Origin: Allokutzneria oryzae
Lineage (GTDB): Bacteria; Actinomycetota; Actinomycetes; Mycobacteriales; Pseudonocardiaceae
DNA length: 64,000 nucleotides
Assembly: GCF_042429765.1 (NCBI RefSeq)
Contig: NZ_JBHLZU010000015.1
Span: 1 to 64,000 of the forward strand
Reading direction: 5' to 3'
The translations under genes and the position numbers were made by a program. Below, in pieces: positions 43,634-52,585 of this stretch (position 1 is the stretch's first letter; the number at the start of each line of letters is the position of its first letter). Below the pieces are notes generated by a model, which searched no databases, was not told the DNA's origin, and was given only the letters and a program-made list of their open reading frames with translations.

Positions 43634-44880
43634 GTCAGGAGTTCCTCGTAGAAGAACGGCATCGCGTACGCGCCCGAACGGACGGGGAGCGCGCCGCTGC
43701 GGATCGCGTCGAGCTCGGTGCGGATCCGCCAGGCGCCGCTCGGCTTGCGGACGGCGACACCGTGCCACGGGTAGATGCTGGTCTTCTTGTTGACCAGGTG
43801 GATTCCCCACTGGCCCGGTTTCGGGTGCACCGTTGCCCTGATCGCGTTCGGGTCGTACTTGCCCATCACGTCGGTGAGCTTCAGCGTGCACAGCAACAAC
43901 GTGTAGGTGAAGGCGGCTTCGTCGGCGCGCTGCTCGATCCTGTGTCGCACCTGTTCGAGCTCGTGACCGGCGTTGGTGATCGACTCGTTGGTCAGCGCGG
44001 TGTTGAGCACGCTGGCGAGCAGCTGCGCGGTCTCGTTCCCGGTGTGCACGCTGGCGATGAAGTTCCGCACGAGGTACCTGCGGTGCGCGTCGTCGGCGTT
44101 GTCCCGCCACCACTGGCGCAGCTCGGGTTCCAGCGCCTCGCGCACCGCGTCGAAGTCCTCCTGCTCCGGAGCGACCACGTCGTCGAGGATGTCCACCGTC
44201 CGCACCGCCCCGTCCGCGCCGAGCGAGGCGATCATCCGGTCGACCTCCGTGCGGTACACCTGCGCTTCGTGCGCGCTGACCTCGAACAACGGCGCGTAGA
44301 TCCGGCCCTCGGACAGGATGTGCACCACCGCGCCCGCCGGGTGCACGGCCTGGATCGCCTTGGTGATCTCGAACAGCCTCGCCAGGCACAGCAGCTCGGC
44401 CATGTCCGGCAGGTGCCGCCGCACCTTGAGCGGGTTCGGTGCCTTGAAAGGAAAAGACGGCAGGACGATCGAGATCGGCGTGTCCTCCCGGACGGCCGCG
44501 GTGAGCCGGTCGCGCCACAGCTCCCAGTTGTCCATGAACGCCGTGCCCTCGACGCTGCCCGCGCGGTAGCGCGCGGCGGCCATGATCTCGAAGATCCGCC
44601 GCGCCGGGTCGGCGACCGCCTGAAGGCGTCCCCAGCAGCTGCGAAGGAAGTTGTCCGCGTCCGAGGTCACCTGCTCCGCGAGCGCCGAGTAGTCGATCTC
44701 CTCCGACCGCCCCCACTGGCCGCGCGCGGGGAAGTCCGCCCCCGACAGCGGCGGGAACAACGGCGCGGTGGCCTTGGGGCTCACCATGACCGACCGGGGG
44801 TTGAACCGAATCCGCCCGGTGTCGTCGAGCAGGTTCGCGACAGCACGGTTCACGGGCACGTCGAGCACAATCGCCGACAA
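43630..44880 (-). CDS. DIT1/PvcA-family isonitrile-synthase-like protein
   Basis: A 416-aa protein. The block IVLPSFPFKAPNPLK followed by LPDMAELLCLARLFEI and GAVVHILSEGRIYAP matches the DIT1/PvcA family (FPxKxPN, then D.GE...L and I.SDGR.F), and the C-terminal IRATVHPKPGQWGIHLV ... PWHGVAV block is also diagnostic. PvcA-type enzymes convert the amino group of tyrosine or tryptophan plus ribulose-5-phosphate into an isonitrile. The motif SEGR replaces the usual SDGR, so the reaction may differ. It sits 37 bp after an adenylate-forming ligase gene and overlaps a HAD phosphatase gene. No PvcB-type 2-oxoglutarate oxygenase is next to it. Confidence 0.78.
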   Translation of the reverse strand: MSAIVLDVPVNRAVANLLDDTGRIRFNPRSVMVSPKATAPLFPPLSGADFPARGQWGRSEEIDYSALAEQVTSDADNFLRSCWGRLQAVADPARRIFEIMAAARYRAGSVEGTAFMDNWELWRDRLTAAVREDTPISIVLPSFPFKAPNPLKVRRHLPDMAELLCLARLFEITKAIQAVHPAGAVVHILSEGRIYAPLFEVSAHEAQVYRTEVDRMIASLGADGAVRTVDILDDVVAPEQEDFDAVREALEPELRQWWRDNADDAHRRYLVRNFIASVHTGNETAQLLASVLNTALTNESITNAGHELEQVRHRIEQRADEAAFTYTLLLCTLKLTDVMGKYDPNAIRATVHPKPGQWGIHLVNKKTSIYPWHGVAVRKPSGAWRIRTELDAIRSGALPVRSGAYAMPFFYEELLT

Positions 44881-44917
44881 CTCTCGCCAGTCCTTTCGCC
44901 TTGGAACGCCGGGGGGC

Positions 44918-46591
44918 CTAGCCCAGGTCTCCCGACGGGTCGGTGCTCGCCGCCGCCAGCCAGCCGGCCTCGGCGGCGGCCCGGTCGGCGTGCGGGTCCG
45001 CCACCGCGCGCAGCGCCACCTTGTTGATCTTGCTCATCGTCGACCGCGGCAGCTCCCGCACCGGGTACACCGCGCGCGGCACCTTGAAGTCCGCCAACGC
45101 CGCCGAGCACCGCTCGATCAGCCGTGCCGCGAGGTCGGGGACCGGACCGTCAGTGCGGACGAAGGCCACCGGGACCTCGTCCAGCTTGGCGTCCGCCCTG
45201 CCGACCACGGCGGCCTCCAGCACCGAGCTGTCCCGCAGCAGCACCTGTTCGACCTCGGACGCGGCCACGTTCTCGGCTCCGACCCGCAACACGTCCTTCG
45301 CCCTGTCGACGAAGGAGATGTGCCCGTCCGCGTGCGGCCGGACGAGGTCGCCGGTGCGGAACCAGCCGTGCTCGTCAAAACTGTCCACAGTGGCCTGTTC
45401 GTCGTCGAAGTAGCCGTCGAACAGCGACAGACCGCGAGTGCCGAGGACCAGGAGGTGGCCGGTCTCCTCCGGCTGCACCGGCGAGCCGTCCTCGCGCACG
45501 ACGGCGATGCCGTACTCCGGAGCGGGCCTGCCGATGGCCAGCGGGCGGTTCGGCAGGTACGGGTCACCCGCGATGGCGTGCGCCACCGTCTCCGTCATGC
45601 CCCAGCCGCCAACGGTCTTCACGCCGAACCGCCGGTCCCACGGCGCGTCGGAGAAGCCGAACCCGAACCGCCGGTAGCTGTGCCTGTCGGGCGTGTCCAT
45701 TCCCTCGATGGCCCTGATCGACAGGCCCATCAACAACAACCACGTGCAGCCCTCGCGGAGCGAGATGTCCCAGAACCGGCTCGTCGACCACTTCGGCGTG
45801 AGGACGATCCGGCCGCCGACCCAGATGCTCGGCAGGGTCGCCCCGCCGAGCGCGTTGGCGTGGAAAAGCGGTTGGTAGACCAGGTGGCAGTCCTCCGAAC
45901 GGAGGCCGTGGTGCAGGGAGTTCACCCTGGCCGCCCACAGGGCGTTGGCGTGCGTCCACCGCACTCCCTTGGGGCGCCCGGTGGTCCCTGAGGTGTACTG
46001 CACGCTCATCAGCGCCAGCGGGTCGGGCGGCGCGGCGACGAGGTCGTTGGGATCAGCGGCCAGCGCGGCGAAGCTGTCGGCCCGCGTCGGCGGTGTCGCG
46101 GGTACCCCGGCGTCGTGGCCGGTGACCGCGATCCACCGCAGGCCAGGCGCGGCCGCACCGACCAGCGCGGCCAGGCGTGGCTGGGTGATCGCGGCGACCG
46201 CGCCGGAGTGCTCGGCGAAGTACCGCAGCTCGGTGGCGGTCGACCTGGTGTTGGTCGTGACCGCGACGGCGCCGATCGCGGCGCAGGCGAACCAGCTGAC
46301 CAGGAACTCCGGGCAGTTGTCCAGGTGGATGAGCACGCGGTCGCCCGCGCGGATGCCCCGCCCGCTCATCCCGGCGGCGACCGCGGCCGCACGCCTTTCG
46401 AGGCCGCCGTAGGTGATCGTCTCCCCTTCTGCGGCGAAGGGGTGCCAGGTGATCACCGGGCGGTCCGGGTGCTCGGCCGCTCTGAGCTGGACCAGGTGCC
46501 ACACGTTGGTTCCGGTGAACATGTTCAGCGCACGCCGCGGACTGCCCCAAACGGGCGCACTTCCAGGGAGCATGTCTTGCACAGTAGCCAC
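44918..46591 (-). CDS. Adenylate-forming acyl-CoA ligase/synthetase (ANL superfamily)
   Basis: A 557-aa enzyme with ANL core motifs: YTSGTTGRPKGVRWTHAN (A3), GWGMTET (A5), GWFRTGDLV (A7), DRAKDVLRVGAENVAASEVE (A8) and catalytic lysine in STMSKINKVAL (A10). It is closest in style to CaiC/fatty-acyl or aryl-CoA ligases. It is first in the minus-strand run leading into the DIT1/PvcA-like gene (37-bp gap), so it may activate an acid for that pathway. GTG 46591 is the start; ATG 46573 is an alternative. Confidence 0.85.
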   Translation of the reverse strand: MATVQDMLPGSAPVWGSPRRALNMFTGTNVWHLVQLRAAEHPDRPVITWHPFAAEGETITYGGLERRAAAVAAGMSGRGIRAGDRVLIHLDNCPEFLVSWFACAAIGAVAVTTNTRSTATELRYFAEHSGAVAAITQPRLAALVGAAAPGLRWIAVTGHDAGVPATPPTRADSFAALAADPNDLVAAPPDPLALMSVQYTSGTTGRPKGVRWTHANALWAARVNSLHHGLRSEDCHLVYQPLFHANALGGATLPSIWVGGRIVLTPKWSTSRFWDISLREGCTWLLLMGLSIRAIEGMDTPDRHSYRRFGFGFSDAPWDRRFGVKTVGGWGMTETVAHAIAGDPYLPNRPLAIGRPAPEYGIAVVREDGSPVQPEETGHLLVLGTRGLSLFDGYFDDEQATVDSFDEHGWFRTGDLVRPHADGHISFVDRAKDVLRVGAENVAASEVEQVLLRDSSVLEAAVVGRADAKLDEVPVAFVRTDGPVPDLAARLIERCSAALADFKVPRAVYPVRELPRSTMSKINKVALRAVADPHADRAAAEAGWLAAASTDPSGDLG

Positions 46592-47143
46592 GGTCGCCCG
46601 CCGGTCGAACGTGTTTCGGCACTATGAGCACGGCCACATCGCATTTCGTTCTCGGTTGGAATGCCCGACGCGCGCTCGACTGTCGCCATCTGATTCTGAT
46701 GTCGGTTTCGGCAACGGTGCGGATTTCCTGGGATCTCTCTGAGTGGACCATCCGCATCGCGTCCACGGGGGTGACCATGGCTCGCGAATAGATCTCACTT
46801 CGGTCGGATCTATGCCTCTGGCCTGTGTTGATGTCGGCTGTGGGTGGACCGCGCCGTGGTGGGTCGATATCGGAGTTCGAAGGGGGCCGAAGTGTCCGTT
46901 GGGGTGGATGCCTGAACGCTCTGAGGCGGTTGGGAACTTTCTTCCTGCTCGCAGGCTGAAAGTCGAGGGGGTGATCGAAGGTGAAGGCTCGTGCGTCGAA
47001 ATGTCATTCCGGCCGCAATTCCTGTATTCGCTTGTCGCCGAAGTTCCGCGCGGTGTTCCCGCTCGGCTGGTGAGTGCGTGCTGTCACAACAACCGGGTTT
47101 CGTTCGTCAGCGTGGCAAGGGCCGGGAACGAAGGATGTGACGG
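46592..47143. other. Divergent intergenic region of 552 bp
   Basis: Lies between the ligase gene (-) and the ECF41-type sigma gene (+). It contains the ECF41 promoter listed separately. A 134-codon frame at 46743-47147 has AT-rich, non-actinomycete codon positions and no family, so I do not call it. GC is visibly lower than in flanking genes. Confidence 0.45.
47082..47108 (+). promoter_or_regulatory. ECF41-type promoter
   Basis: TGTCACA (47082-47088), 16-nt spacer, CGTC (47105-47108): exactly the published ECF41 -35/-10 consensus with its usual spacing. It lies 36 bp before the sigma gene start, so the sigma factor most likely transcribes itself. Confidence 0.88.
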
Positions 47144-48037
47144 GTGAACGACAACGACTGGCTGGCGGCGCGGTTCGAGGAGAACCGGGGCCACCTGCGC
47201 GCGGTGGCGTACCGGATGCTCGGATCGGTGAGCGAGGCCGACGACGCGGTGCAGGAGGCGTGGCTGCGGCTCAACCGCGCCGACACCAGCGACGTGCACA
47301 ACCTCGGCGGCTGGCTGACCACGGTGGTCGGCAGGGTGTGCCTGGACATGCTGCGCTCGCGCTCGTCGCGGCGCGAGGAGCCGCTGGACGCGCACGTTCC
47401 GGAGCAGGTCGACCGGGTCGATCCGGAGCAGCGGGTGGTCCAGGCCGACTCGGTCGGGCTCGCGCTGCTGGTCGTGCTGGACGCGCTGGCCCCGGCCGAG
47501 CGGCTGGCGTTCGTGCTGCACGACCTGTTCGCCGTGCCGTTCGACGAGATCGCCGAGATCGTCGGCAAGACCCCGGCCGCAGCCAGGCAGCTGGCCAGCC
47601 GTGCGCGCAGGCGGGTGCGCGGGGCGTCCCCCGGTGCCGAGGCCGACCGGGCCAAGCAGCGCCTGGTCGTCGACGCCTTCCTCGCCGCCTCGCGGGGCGG
47701 CGACTTCTCCGCACTGCTCGCCGTGCTCGACCCCGACGTGGTGCTGCGCGCCGACGAGGTGGCTGTCGCCGCTGCCACCAAGGCGACGGCGCACGGCGCT
47801 CCGCTGCTGGCGAGCGAGCTGCGTGGTGCGGCCGCGGTGGCCGATGCCTTCGTCGGCCGTGCCCAGGCGGCCGAGCCCGCGCTGGTGGGCGGCGTCATCG
47901 GCGCGGTGTGGGCTCCCGGAGGCAAGCCGCGCGTGGTCTTCGACATCGCCGTGGAGAACGGCAGGGTCGTCGCGATCGAGATCATCGCCGACCCGGAGCA
48001 CGTCCGTCAGCTGGAGCCGGTGCTCCTCGACGGCTGA
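47144..48037 (+). CDS. ECF41-type sigma factor with C-terminal SnoaL-like domain (SigJ-like)
   Basis: A 297-aa sigma factor: region 2 (RAVAYRMLGSVSEADDAVQEAWLRL, WLTTVVGRVCLDMLRSR), region 4 (LAFVLHDLFAVPFDEIAEIVGKTPAAARQLASRARRR, in outline), then a SnoaL-like domain (about 180-295: VVDAFLAASRGGDFSALLAVLDPDVVLRAD). In ECF41 factors this fused domain replaces a separate anti-sigma. The DGGGK linker motif described in the group is not visible; RADEVAVAA stands in its place. AAGGA lies eight bases before GTG 47144. The convergent TetR gene overlaps its end by 31 bp. Usual ECF41 partner enzymes (decarboxylase or oxidoreductase) are absent beside it. Confidence 0.88.
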   Translation: MNDNDWLAARFEENRGHLRAVAYRMLGSVSEADDAVQEAWLRLNRADTSDVHNLGGWLTTVVGRVCLDMLRSRSSRREEPLDAHVPEQVDRVDPEQRVVQADSVGLALLVVLDALAPAERLAFVLHDLFAVPFDEIAEIVGKTPAAARQLASRARRRVRGASPGAEADRAKQRLVVDAFLAASRGGDFSALLAVLDPDVVLRADEVAVAAATKATAHGAPLLASELRGAAAVADAFVGRAQAAEPALVGGVIGAVWAPGGKPRVVFDIAVENGRVVAIEIIADPEHVRQLEPVLLDG

Positions 48038-49107
48038 TGCTCCACCGAGGTGGCCGCGTGGCACGCGCCGTAGCCCTCGGCCCGCGCAACGATCCGGCCG
48101 TTGTCGATCCGCACGGCCACCTCGGTCCCGTCGCTCACCGCGGGTACACCCGCGGCGGCGGCAAGGGAGCCCGCGGAGTCGAAGACCACGTGCAGCCCTG
48201 GCCAGGCCGAGTGGGGGAACGCCTGCCGCAGGCAGTGCCAGAAGTCGGCGAGGGTGAGCCGGGCCAACGGTGTCAGCTCGGCCGGGTCGCCGGTCACCAC
48301 GACGACCGTGATGGTGTCGCCGGGGCGCGCGGCCCGCACCGCCTCTTCCGCCGCGGAGAGCCGGTGCAGCCCGAGGACCGCGACCGCGCCGTCGCCGGCC
48401 AGCCGAGCGGGCTCACCGCGCAGCGCGTCGGTCGCGACCGGTGGTGACCACGGCTCGTCGACCCGGCGCGCCTGCGGGATGATCGGCGGCGTCGGCCAGC
48501 GGTCGCCGAGGTCCAGCTCCGCCAGCCGCTCGCACGCCTTGACCACGTTGAACGGCTCCACGAAGCCCGGTGCGGCCGCGGCCATCTGGCTTGCGCCGTG
48601 CAGCGTCGTCAGCGTCGCCTCCGCCACCCGGACCATCCGGCCGTCCGGCGTTCCCGGCGGCTCCATCCGCTCAAGGGCCAGCCCGAGCAGGATCGCGTTC
48701 AGCCGCATCAGCTGCGCGAACGGCAGGCGGGTCCGGACCTCGGTGGCGATCTCGGGCATCAGGTCCATGCCCAACCTGGCCGAGCCGTCCCGTTCCCCGA
48801 TGTCGGCGAGCGGGAGCCGGGCGACCCACGCGCGGGCGAGCGCGCCGAGCGCCTCCCGTGCGGTGCGGCCCGGCTCGGCGTGCCGTGGCGCGGGCGCGTT
48901 CTCAGCGAGGTCGGCGAGCACAGCGAAGTAGAGCGCGCGTTTGCCGGGGAAGTTCGAGTAGACCGCGCCCCTGGTGAACCCGGCGCGCTCGGCGATGCTG
49001 TCGATCTTCGCGTCGCGGAAGCCGCGCTCGGCGAACTCCGCCCTGGCCGCCGCGAGCACCTTGGCGCGGTTGCGCTCCTGCGTCTGTGCCCTGCTGAGCC
49101 GGGTCAT
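48007..49107 (-). CDS. TetR-family regulator with an additional C-terminal domain
   Basis: A 366-aa protein, much longer than the usual 190-220. Residues 12-60 are the TetR helix-turn-helix (AKVLAAARAEFAERGFRDAKIDSIAERAG ... YSNFPGKRALYFAVL, in outline), followed by a helical ligand domain to about 205. The rest (about 215-350) is a separate alpha/beta domain, DTITVVVVTGDPAEL ... LHVVFDSAGSLAAAAGV ... DGTEVAVRIDNGRIVARAEG, which looks thioredoxin-like but without CxxC. It is divergent from a P450 gene with a palindromic operator between, so it likely represses the P450. The extra domain might sense redox state or a ligand. Confidence 0.8.
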   Translation of the reverse strand: MTRLSRAQTQERNRAKVLAAARAEFAERGFRDAKIDSIAERAGFTRGAVYSNFPGKRALYFAVLADLAENAPAPRHAEPGRTAREALGALARAWVARLPLADIGERDGSARLGMDLMPEIATEVRTRLPFAQLMRLNAILLGLALERMEPPGTPDGRMVRVAEATLTTLHGASQMAAAAPGFVEPFNVVKACERLAELDLGDRWPTPPIIPQARRVDEPWSPPVATDALRGEPARLAGDGAVAVLGLHRLSAAEEAVRAARPGDTITVVVVTGDPAELTPLARLTLADFWHCLRQAFPHSAWPGLHVVFDSAGSLAAAAGVPAVSDGTEVAVRIDNGRIVARAEGYGACHAATSVEHQPSRSTGSS

Positions 49108-49157
49108 CGCACTCCTCGTCGTTGCCCTCGGTGTGCGGTCAAGATACCGTCAACACT

Positions 49158-49176
49158 CAGATGTTAAGAACATCTG
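49158..49176. promoter_or_regulatory. TetR operator
   Basis: CAGATGTTAAGAACATCTG, perfect 8-bp arms, between the TetR and P450 genes. A third half-site GACATCTGAG follows at 49182-49191, closer to the P450 start. Confidence 0.8.
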
Positions 49177-49202
49177 TCATGGACATCTGAGAGGGGCTGC
49201 CC

Positions 49203-50375
49203 GTGTCCTCCGTTCCCGAGATCGACCTGACCAGCGCTGACGTGCTCGGCGACCCGTTCGCCGCGTACGGCCGAGCGCGTGAACGTGGTCCGGTGGCGCG
49301 GCTGCTCGCACCCGGTCTCGGTCCGATGTGGGCGGTCACCCGGTACGAGGACGCCAGGGCGCTGCTCAGCGATCCCGCGTTCGAGCTCAACTCCGGCAGC
49401 TTCCTGCGGCCGCCCGGCATCCCGGAGCACTGCCTCGCCTACCTGCGGACGATGTCCGAGATGGACGGTCCGGAGCACACGCGGCAGCGGAGGCTGGTCT
49501 CACCCGCCTTCACCGCACGCCGTGCCAAGGACTTCCACGCCCGGATCGCGCAGATCGTCAACCGGCTGCTCGACGGACTCCAGGACGAGGCGGACCTGCT
49601 GCGAGACTTCGCCAGGCCACTGCCGATGGAGGTCATCTGCGAGCTGGTCGGCATCGCCGAGGCCGACCGGCCCGCCTGGCGCGAGCACGGCGCCGCTGTC
49701 GCGATGGGCGACCGCGAGGGCTTCGTGCGTGCGGTGCCCGCGATCGTGGCCGGAGCGGAAGCGGCTGTCGCGCGCAGCCGCGCGGAACCCGGTGACGACC
49801 TGCTGGCCGACGTCGTCGGCGTCCGCGACTCCGATGGCGACCGGCTCAGCGAAACCGAACTCGTCACGCTGGTCTGGCACCTGGTTCTCGCCGGGCAGAC
49901 ACCGGCGAACCTCATCGCCAACGCGGTCGAAGCCCTGCTCGCGCACCCCGACCAGCTCGCGGCGCTGCGCGCGGACCCGGGCCTGATGCCCCGTGCCGTC
50001 GAGGAGCTGATGCGGTGGTGCGGCCCGACGCTGCTGGTTGCCCCGCGCTACGCGCAGGAGGACATCGAGCTGCACGATGTGTTGGTGCACAAGGGAGAAC
50101 CCGTGACCGTCGCGGTCGCGGCCGCCAACCGCGACCCGCGAGTGTTCGCCGACCCGGACCGGCTCGACCTCCACCGAGCCCAGGGAACGGCTGGCAACCT
50201 CGGGTTCGGCCACGGGCCGCACTTCTGCCTCGGTGCCGCGCTCGCGCGAGTGCAGACCGAAGTGGCGATTTCGGCTTTGTTGAGCCGTTTTCCCGCGCTC
50301 GCAGCGGTTGGGGAGCCACGGCGCGCGCCCGACCCCGGGACGTGGCGGCTGGGCGCGCTGCCCGTGACCCTGTGA
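49203..50375 (+). CDS. Cytochrome P450
   Basis: A 390-aa soluble monooxygenase of the bacterial CYP105/107 class. Haem-binding loop FGHGPHFCLG with Cys342, K-helix E268-L-M-R271 and C-helix HTRQRR are present. The I-helix reads LAGQTPANL: the acid-alcohol pair (AGxET/DT) is replaced by Thr233-Pro234, so oxygen activation may work differently or depend on the substrate. GTG start shortly after the TetR operator. No ferredoxin gene adjoins it. Its end is one base from the convergent peptidase stop. Confidence 0.9.
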   Translation: MSSVPEIDLTSADVLGDPFAAYGRARERGPVARLLAPGLGPMWAVTRYEDARALLSDPAFELNSGSFLRPPGIPEHCLAYLRTMSEMDGPEHTRQRRLVSPAFTARRAKDFHARIAQIVNRLLDGLQDEADLLRDFARPLPMEVICELVGIAEADRPAWREHGAAVAMGDREGFVRAVPAIVAGAEAAVARSRAEPGDDLLADVVGVRDSDGDRLSETELVTLVWHLVLAGQTPANLIANAVEALLAHPDQLAALRADPGLMPRAVEELMRWCGPTLLVAPRYAQEDIELHDVLVHKGEPVTVAVAAANRDPRVFADPDRLDLHRAQGTAGNLGFGHGPHFCLGAALARVQTEVAISALLSRFPALAAVGEPRRAPDPGTWRLGALPVTL

Positions 50376-50376
50376 C

Positions 50377-52404
50377 TCAGCCCAGCAGCTCCGGCCGCCG
50401 CCACTCCTCGCCGAGCACGTGGTGGTCGAAGAACGCGAGCACCGTGGAGTACCAGATCTTCGAGTGGGTCGGCGTCAGGATCCAGTGGTTCTCGTCGGGG
50501 AAGTAGAGGAACTTGTGCGGCCCCGACCCGTCCTCGGCCTTCAACCGGGCCGCGAGGTCCCACCACAGCCGCAGTGCCTCACCGATCGGAACCCGGTAGT
50601 CCTTGTCGCCGTGGATCAGCAGCATCGGCGTGGTGATCGCGTCGACGAAGTGGTGCGGGGAGTTGGCGTCGATGGACTCCGGCGTCATCTCCCTGCGGAA
50701 CTCGTACTCGACGTCCGCGGTGGTGTCCAGCATCCAGACCGAGGCGTGGCTGACGATCGCGGAGAACCTGGTGGTGTGCCCCGCGACCCAGTTCGCCATG
50801 TAGCCGCCGAAGGAGGCGCCGATCGCCGCGGCGCGCGAGGAGTCGACGTCGGGCCGCTCCTGCGCCGCGTCGGTGATCGCCATCAGGTCGGTGTACGGCG
50901 CGCCGCCCCACTGGCCCCAGCCGCGCTTGACGAAGTCGAGGCCGTAACCGATGGACAGCGCGAAGTCGGGCAGCAGGACGGCGTAGCCCTTGGCGACGTA
51001 GACCCACGGGTTCGCGCGCCACGACCACGAGTTGACCGACATCACCGGGCCGCCGTGGATCGACAGCACGAGGGGAGCGGGAGCGTCCGCGCTCGCGTTG
51101 TCCGGTAACGCGATCCACGCGCGCACCGGCGTGCCGTCCTCGCCAGTGGTGGTGATCTCCTCAAGCCGCCCCGGCAACGGGAGGGTGACGCCGAGCGCCT
51201 CGGCCGGCCCGAGCAGCGGCTCCACTCCGGAGCTGCCGTCCATGGCGAGCCGCACCGGCGCGGGCGGGCTGTCCACGGCCGAGCGCAGCGCGTAGACCCA
51301 ACGGCCGTCGGGGGAGACCTGGACGTCGGAGTACGCGCCGTCACCCGGGGTGAGCCGGGTGTGCTCCCCGGTGGCGACGTCGATGCGCCACAGCGGAGCG
51401 CGGCCGTTGTCCGCCGCCACGGCGAGCAGCGCGGAACCGTCCGGCGTCCAGCAGGCGAGGTGCGGCCACCGGTCCCAGTCCTTCGTCAGGTGCCGCACGG
51501 GGCCGCCCGCGAGCGGCACGACGGCGATCCAGCAGTCACCCGGTGCCTGGGGCGTGGACCGCTCGCTGACCTCGAACGCCACCTGGGAGCCGTCGGGGGA
51601 CACTCGGGGCGCGCCGTACTGGACAGTCGGGTCGTCCGCGAGGGTGCGCCGTTCACCGGTCGCCACGTCGATCGCCACCAGCGTCTGGCGCTGCGACCCG
51701 CCGGACTCGGCGACCGCCCACGAGGCGACCACGGTGCCGCCGTCCGGCGAGATGTCCCAGGAGCTGTAGTCCCACAGCGCCCTGCCGACGTGCCCGGTGA
51801 CGTCCCGGAGCTCCGCCGCGTCCTCGGTGATCTGGGTGGCGAGCAGGCGGGTGCGGTCCGGGCCGAGGTCGTGGTCCCAGTACCGGATCGGGTTCTCCTC
51901 GTGCAGGATCACCGAGACCCCGGACTTCCTGCGGGCAGCGCGAATCTCCTCGTCCTCGGCGAAGCCGCGGGCCGAAGGCATCAGGTTCGAGCCGAGCACG
52001 ACCGTTCCCGACCGGCTCACCACGACTCCGCGCACCCCGCCGGCCGGGCTCGCCACCACGCGTGCGTCGCCCCCGCTCGCGGGAAGCGACCACAGCGCCG
52101 GTCCGGGCTGGTCGTCGTCCCCGCCTTGCCGCGGCCGCGAGGAGACGAACAGCAGGTCACCGTCGGGGGTGAAGGCGACAGCGGACTCGCCTTGGGCGCT
52201 GCGCGTCAACCGCCGGGCGGGGCGCTGCCCGGCGGGGTCGACCTCCCACAAAGCCTTGGTGTAGCGGGCTTTCTCCGGATCCGGCAGGGCGACTCCGACG
52301 ACGAGTCTGCGGCCGTCCGGCGCGAGCCGCAGCCCCTCGATCCTGGGCAGTCCGACAAAGGCGTCGAGGTCGTCGAAGGCGGATTGGTTGGCGTCAGGGG
52401 TCAC
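50377..52404 (-). CDS. S9-family prolyl-oligopeptidase-type serine peptidase
   Basis: A 675-aa cytoplasmic peptidase: N-terminal seven-bladed beta-propeller (blades with SPDGGTVVASW, SPDGSQVAFEV, SPDGRWVYALR) and C-terminal alpha/beta hydrolase domain with nucleophile GASFGGYMANW, acid residue in LLIHGDKDYRVPIG and histidine in DENHWI. This is the acylaminoacyl-peptidase/DPP4-like S9C-type architecture, which trims short peptides. It is divergent from the PAF-acetylhydrolase-like gene, with hairpin copy 4 in the shared upstream region. Confidence 0.88.
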   Translation of the reverse strand: MTPDANQSAFDDLDAFVGLPRIEGLRLAPDGRRLVVGVALPDPEKARYTKALWEVDPAGQRPARRLTRSAQGESAVAFTPDGDLLFVSSRPRQGGDDDQPGPALWSLPASGGDARVVASPAGGVRGVVVSRSGTVVLGSNLMPSARGFAEDEEIRAARRKSGVSVILHEENPIRYWDHDLGPDRTRLLATQITEDAAELRDVTGHVGRALWDYSSWDISPDGGTVVASWAVAESGGSQRQTLVAIDVATGERRTLADDPTVQYGAPRVSPDGSQVAFEVSERSTPQAPGDCWIAVVPLAGGPVRHLTKDWDRWPHLACWTPDGSALLAVAADNGRAPLWRIDVATGEHTRLTPGDGAYSDVQVSPDGRWVYALRSAVDSPPAPVRLAMDGSSGVEPLLGPAEALGVTLPLPGRLEEITTTGEDGTPVRAWIALPDNASADAPAPLVLSIHGGPVMSVNSWSWRANPWVYVAKGYAVLLPDFALSIGYGLDFVKRGWGQWGGAPYTDLMAITDAAQERPDVDSSRAAAIGASFGGYMANWVAGHTTRFSAIVSHASVWMLDTTADVEYEFRREMTPESIDANSPHHFVDAITTPMLLIHGDKDYRVPIGEALRLWWDLAARLKAEDGSGPHKFLYFPDENHWILTPTHSKIWYSTVLAFFDHHVLGEEWRRPELLG

Positions 52405-52429
52405 CCAGCCTTCCTATCACTCCCTTACG

Positions 52430-52491
52430 GCCATTCGCGGGCTTATGGACCGCCCAAGGGCTCCGAACAGGTCCATAAGCCCGCGAATGGC
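52430..52491. repeat. 60-nt hairpin repeat, copy 4
   Basis: Arms at 52431-52450 and 52471-52490, extended inward by a C-G pair; loop ends CTCCGAACAG. It lies 27 bp upstream of the S9 peptidase start and 95 bp upstream of the divergent lipase start, so it is not a terminator in this place. Confidence 0.9.
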
Positions 52492-52585
52492 CGAGGGGCA
52501 ATGTTGATGTTCGAATGAGGTCTACGGGTGGAGGTGGGGTGCGGCCACGATGGGGCCAGGTTTTCCCGACGGGCAAGGAGATCTG

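Noticed and set aside
46743..47147. A 134-codon plus-strand frame before the ECF41-type gene
   Set aside because: No GC-rich third positions, no family, and it covers the ECF41 promoter.
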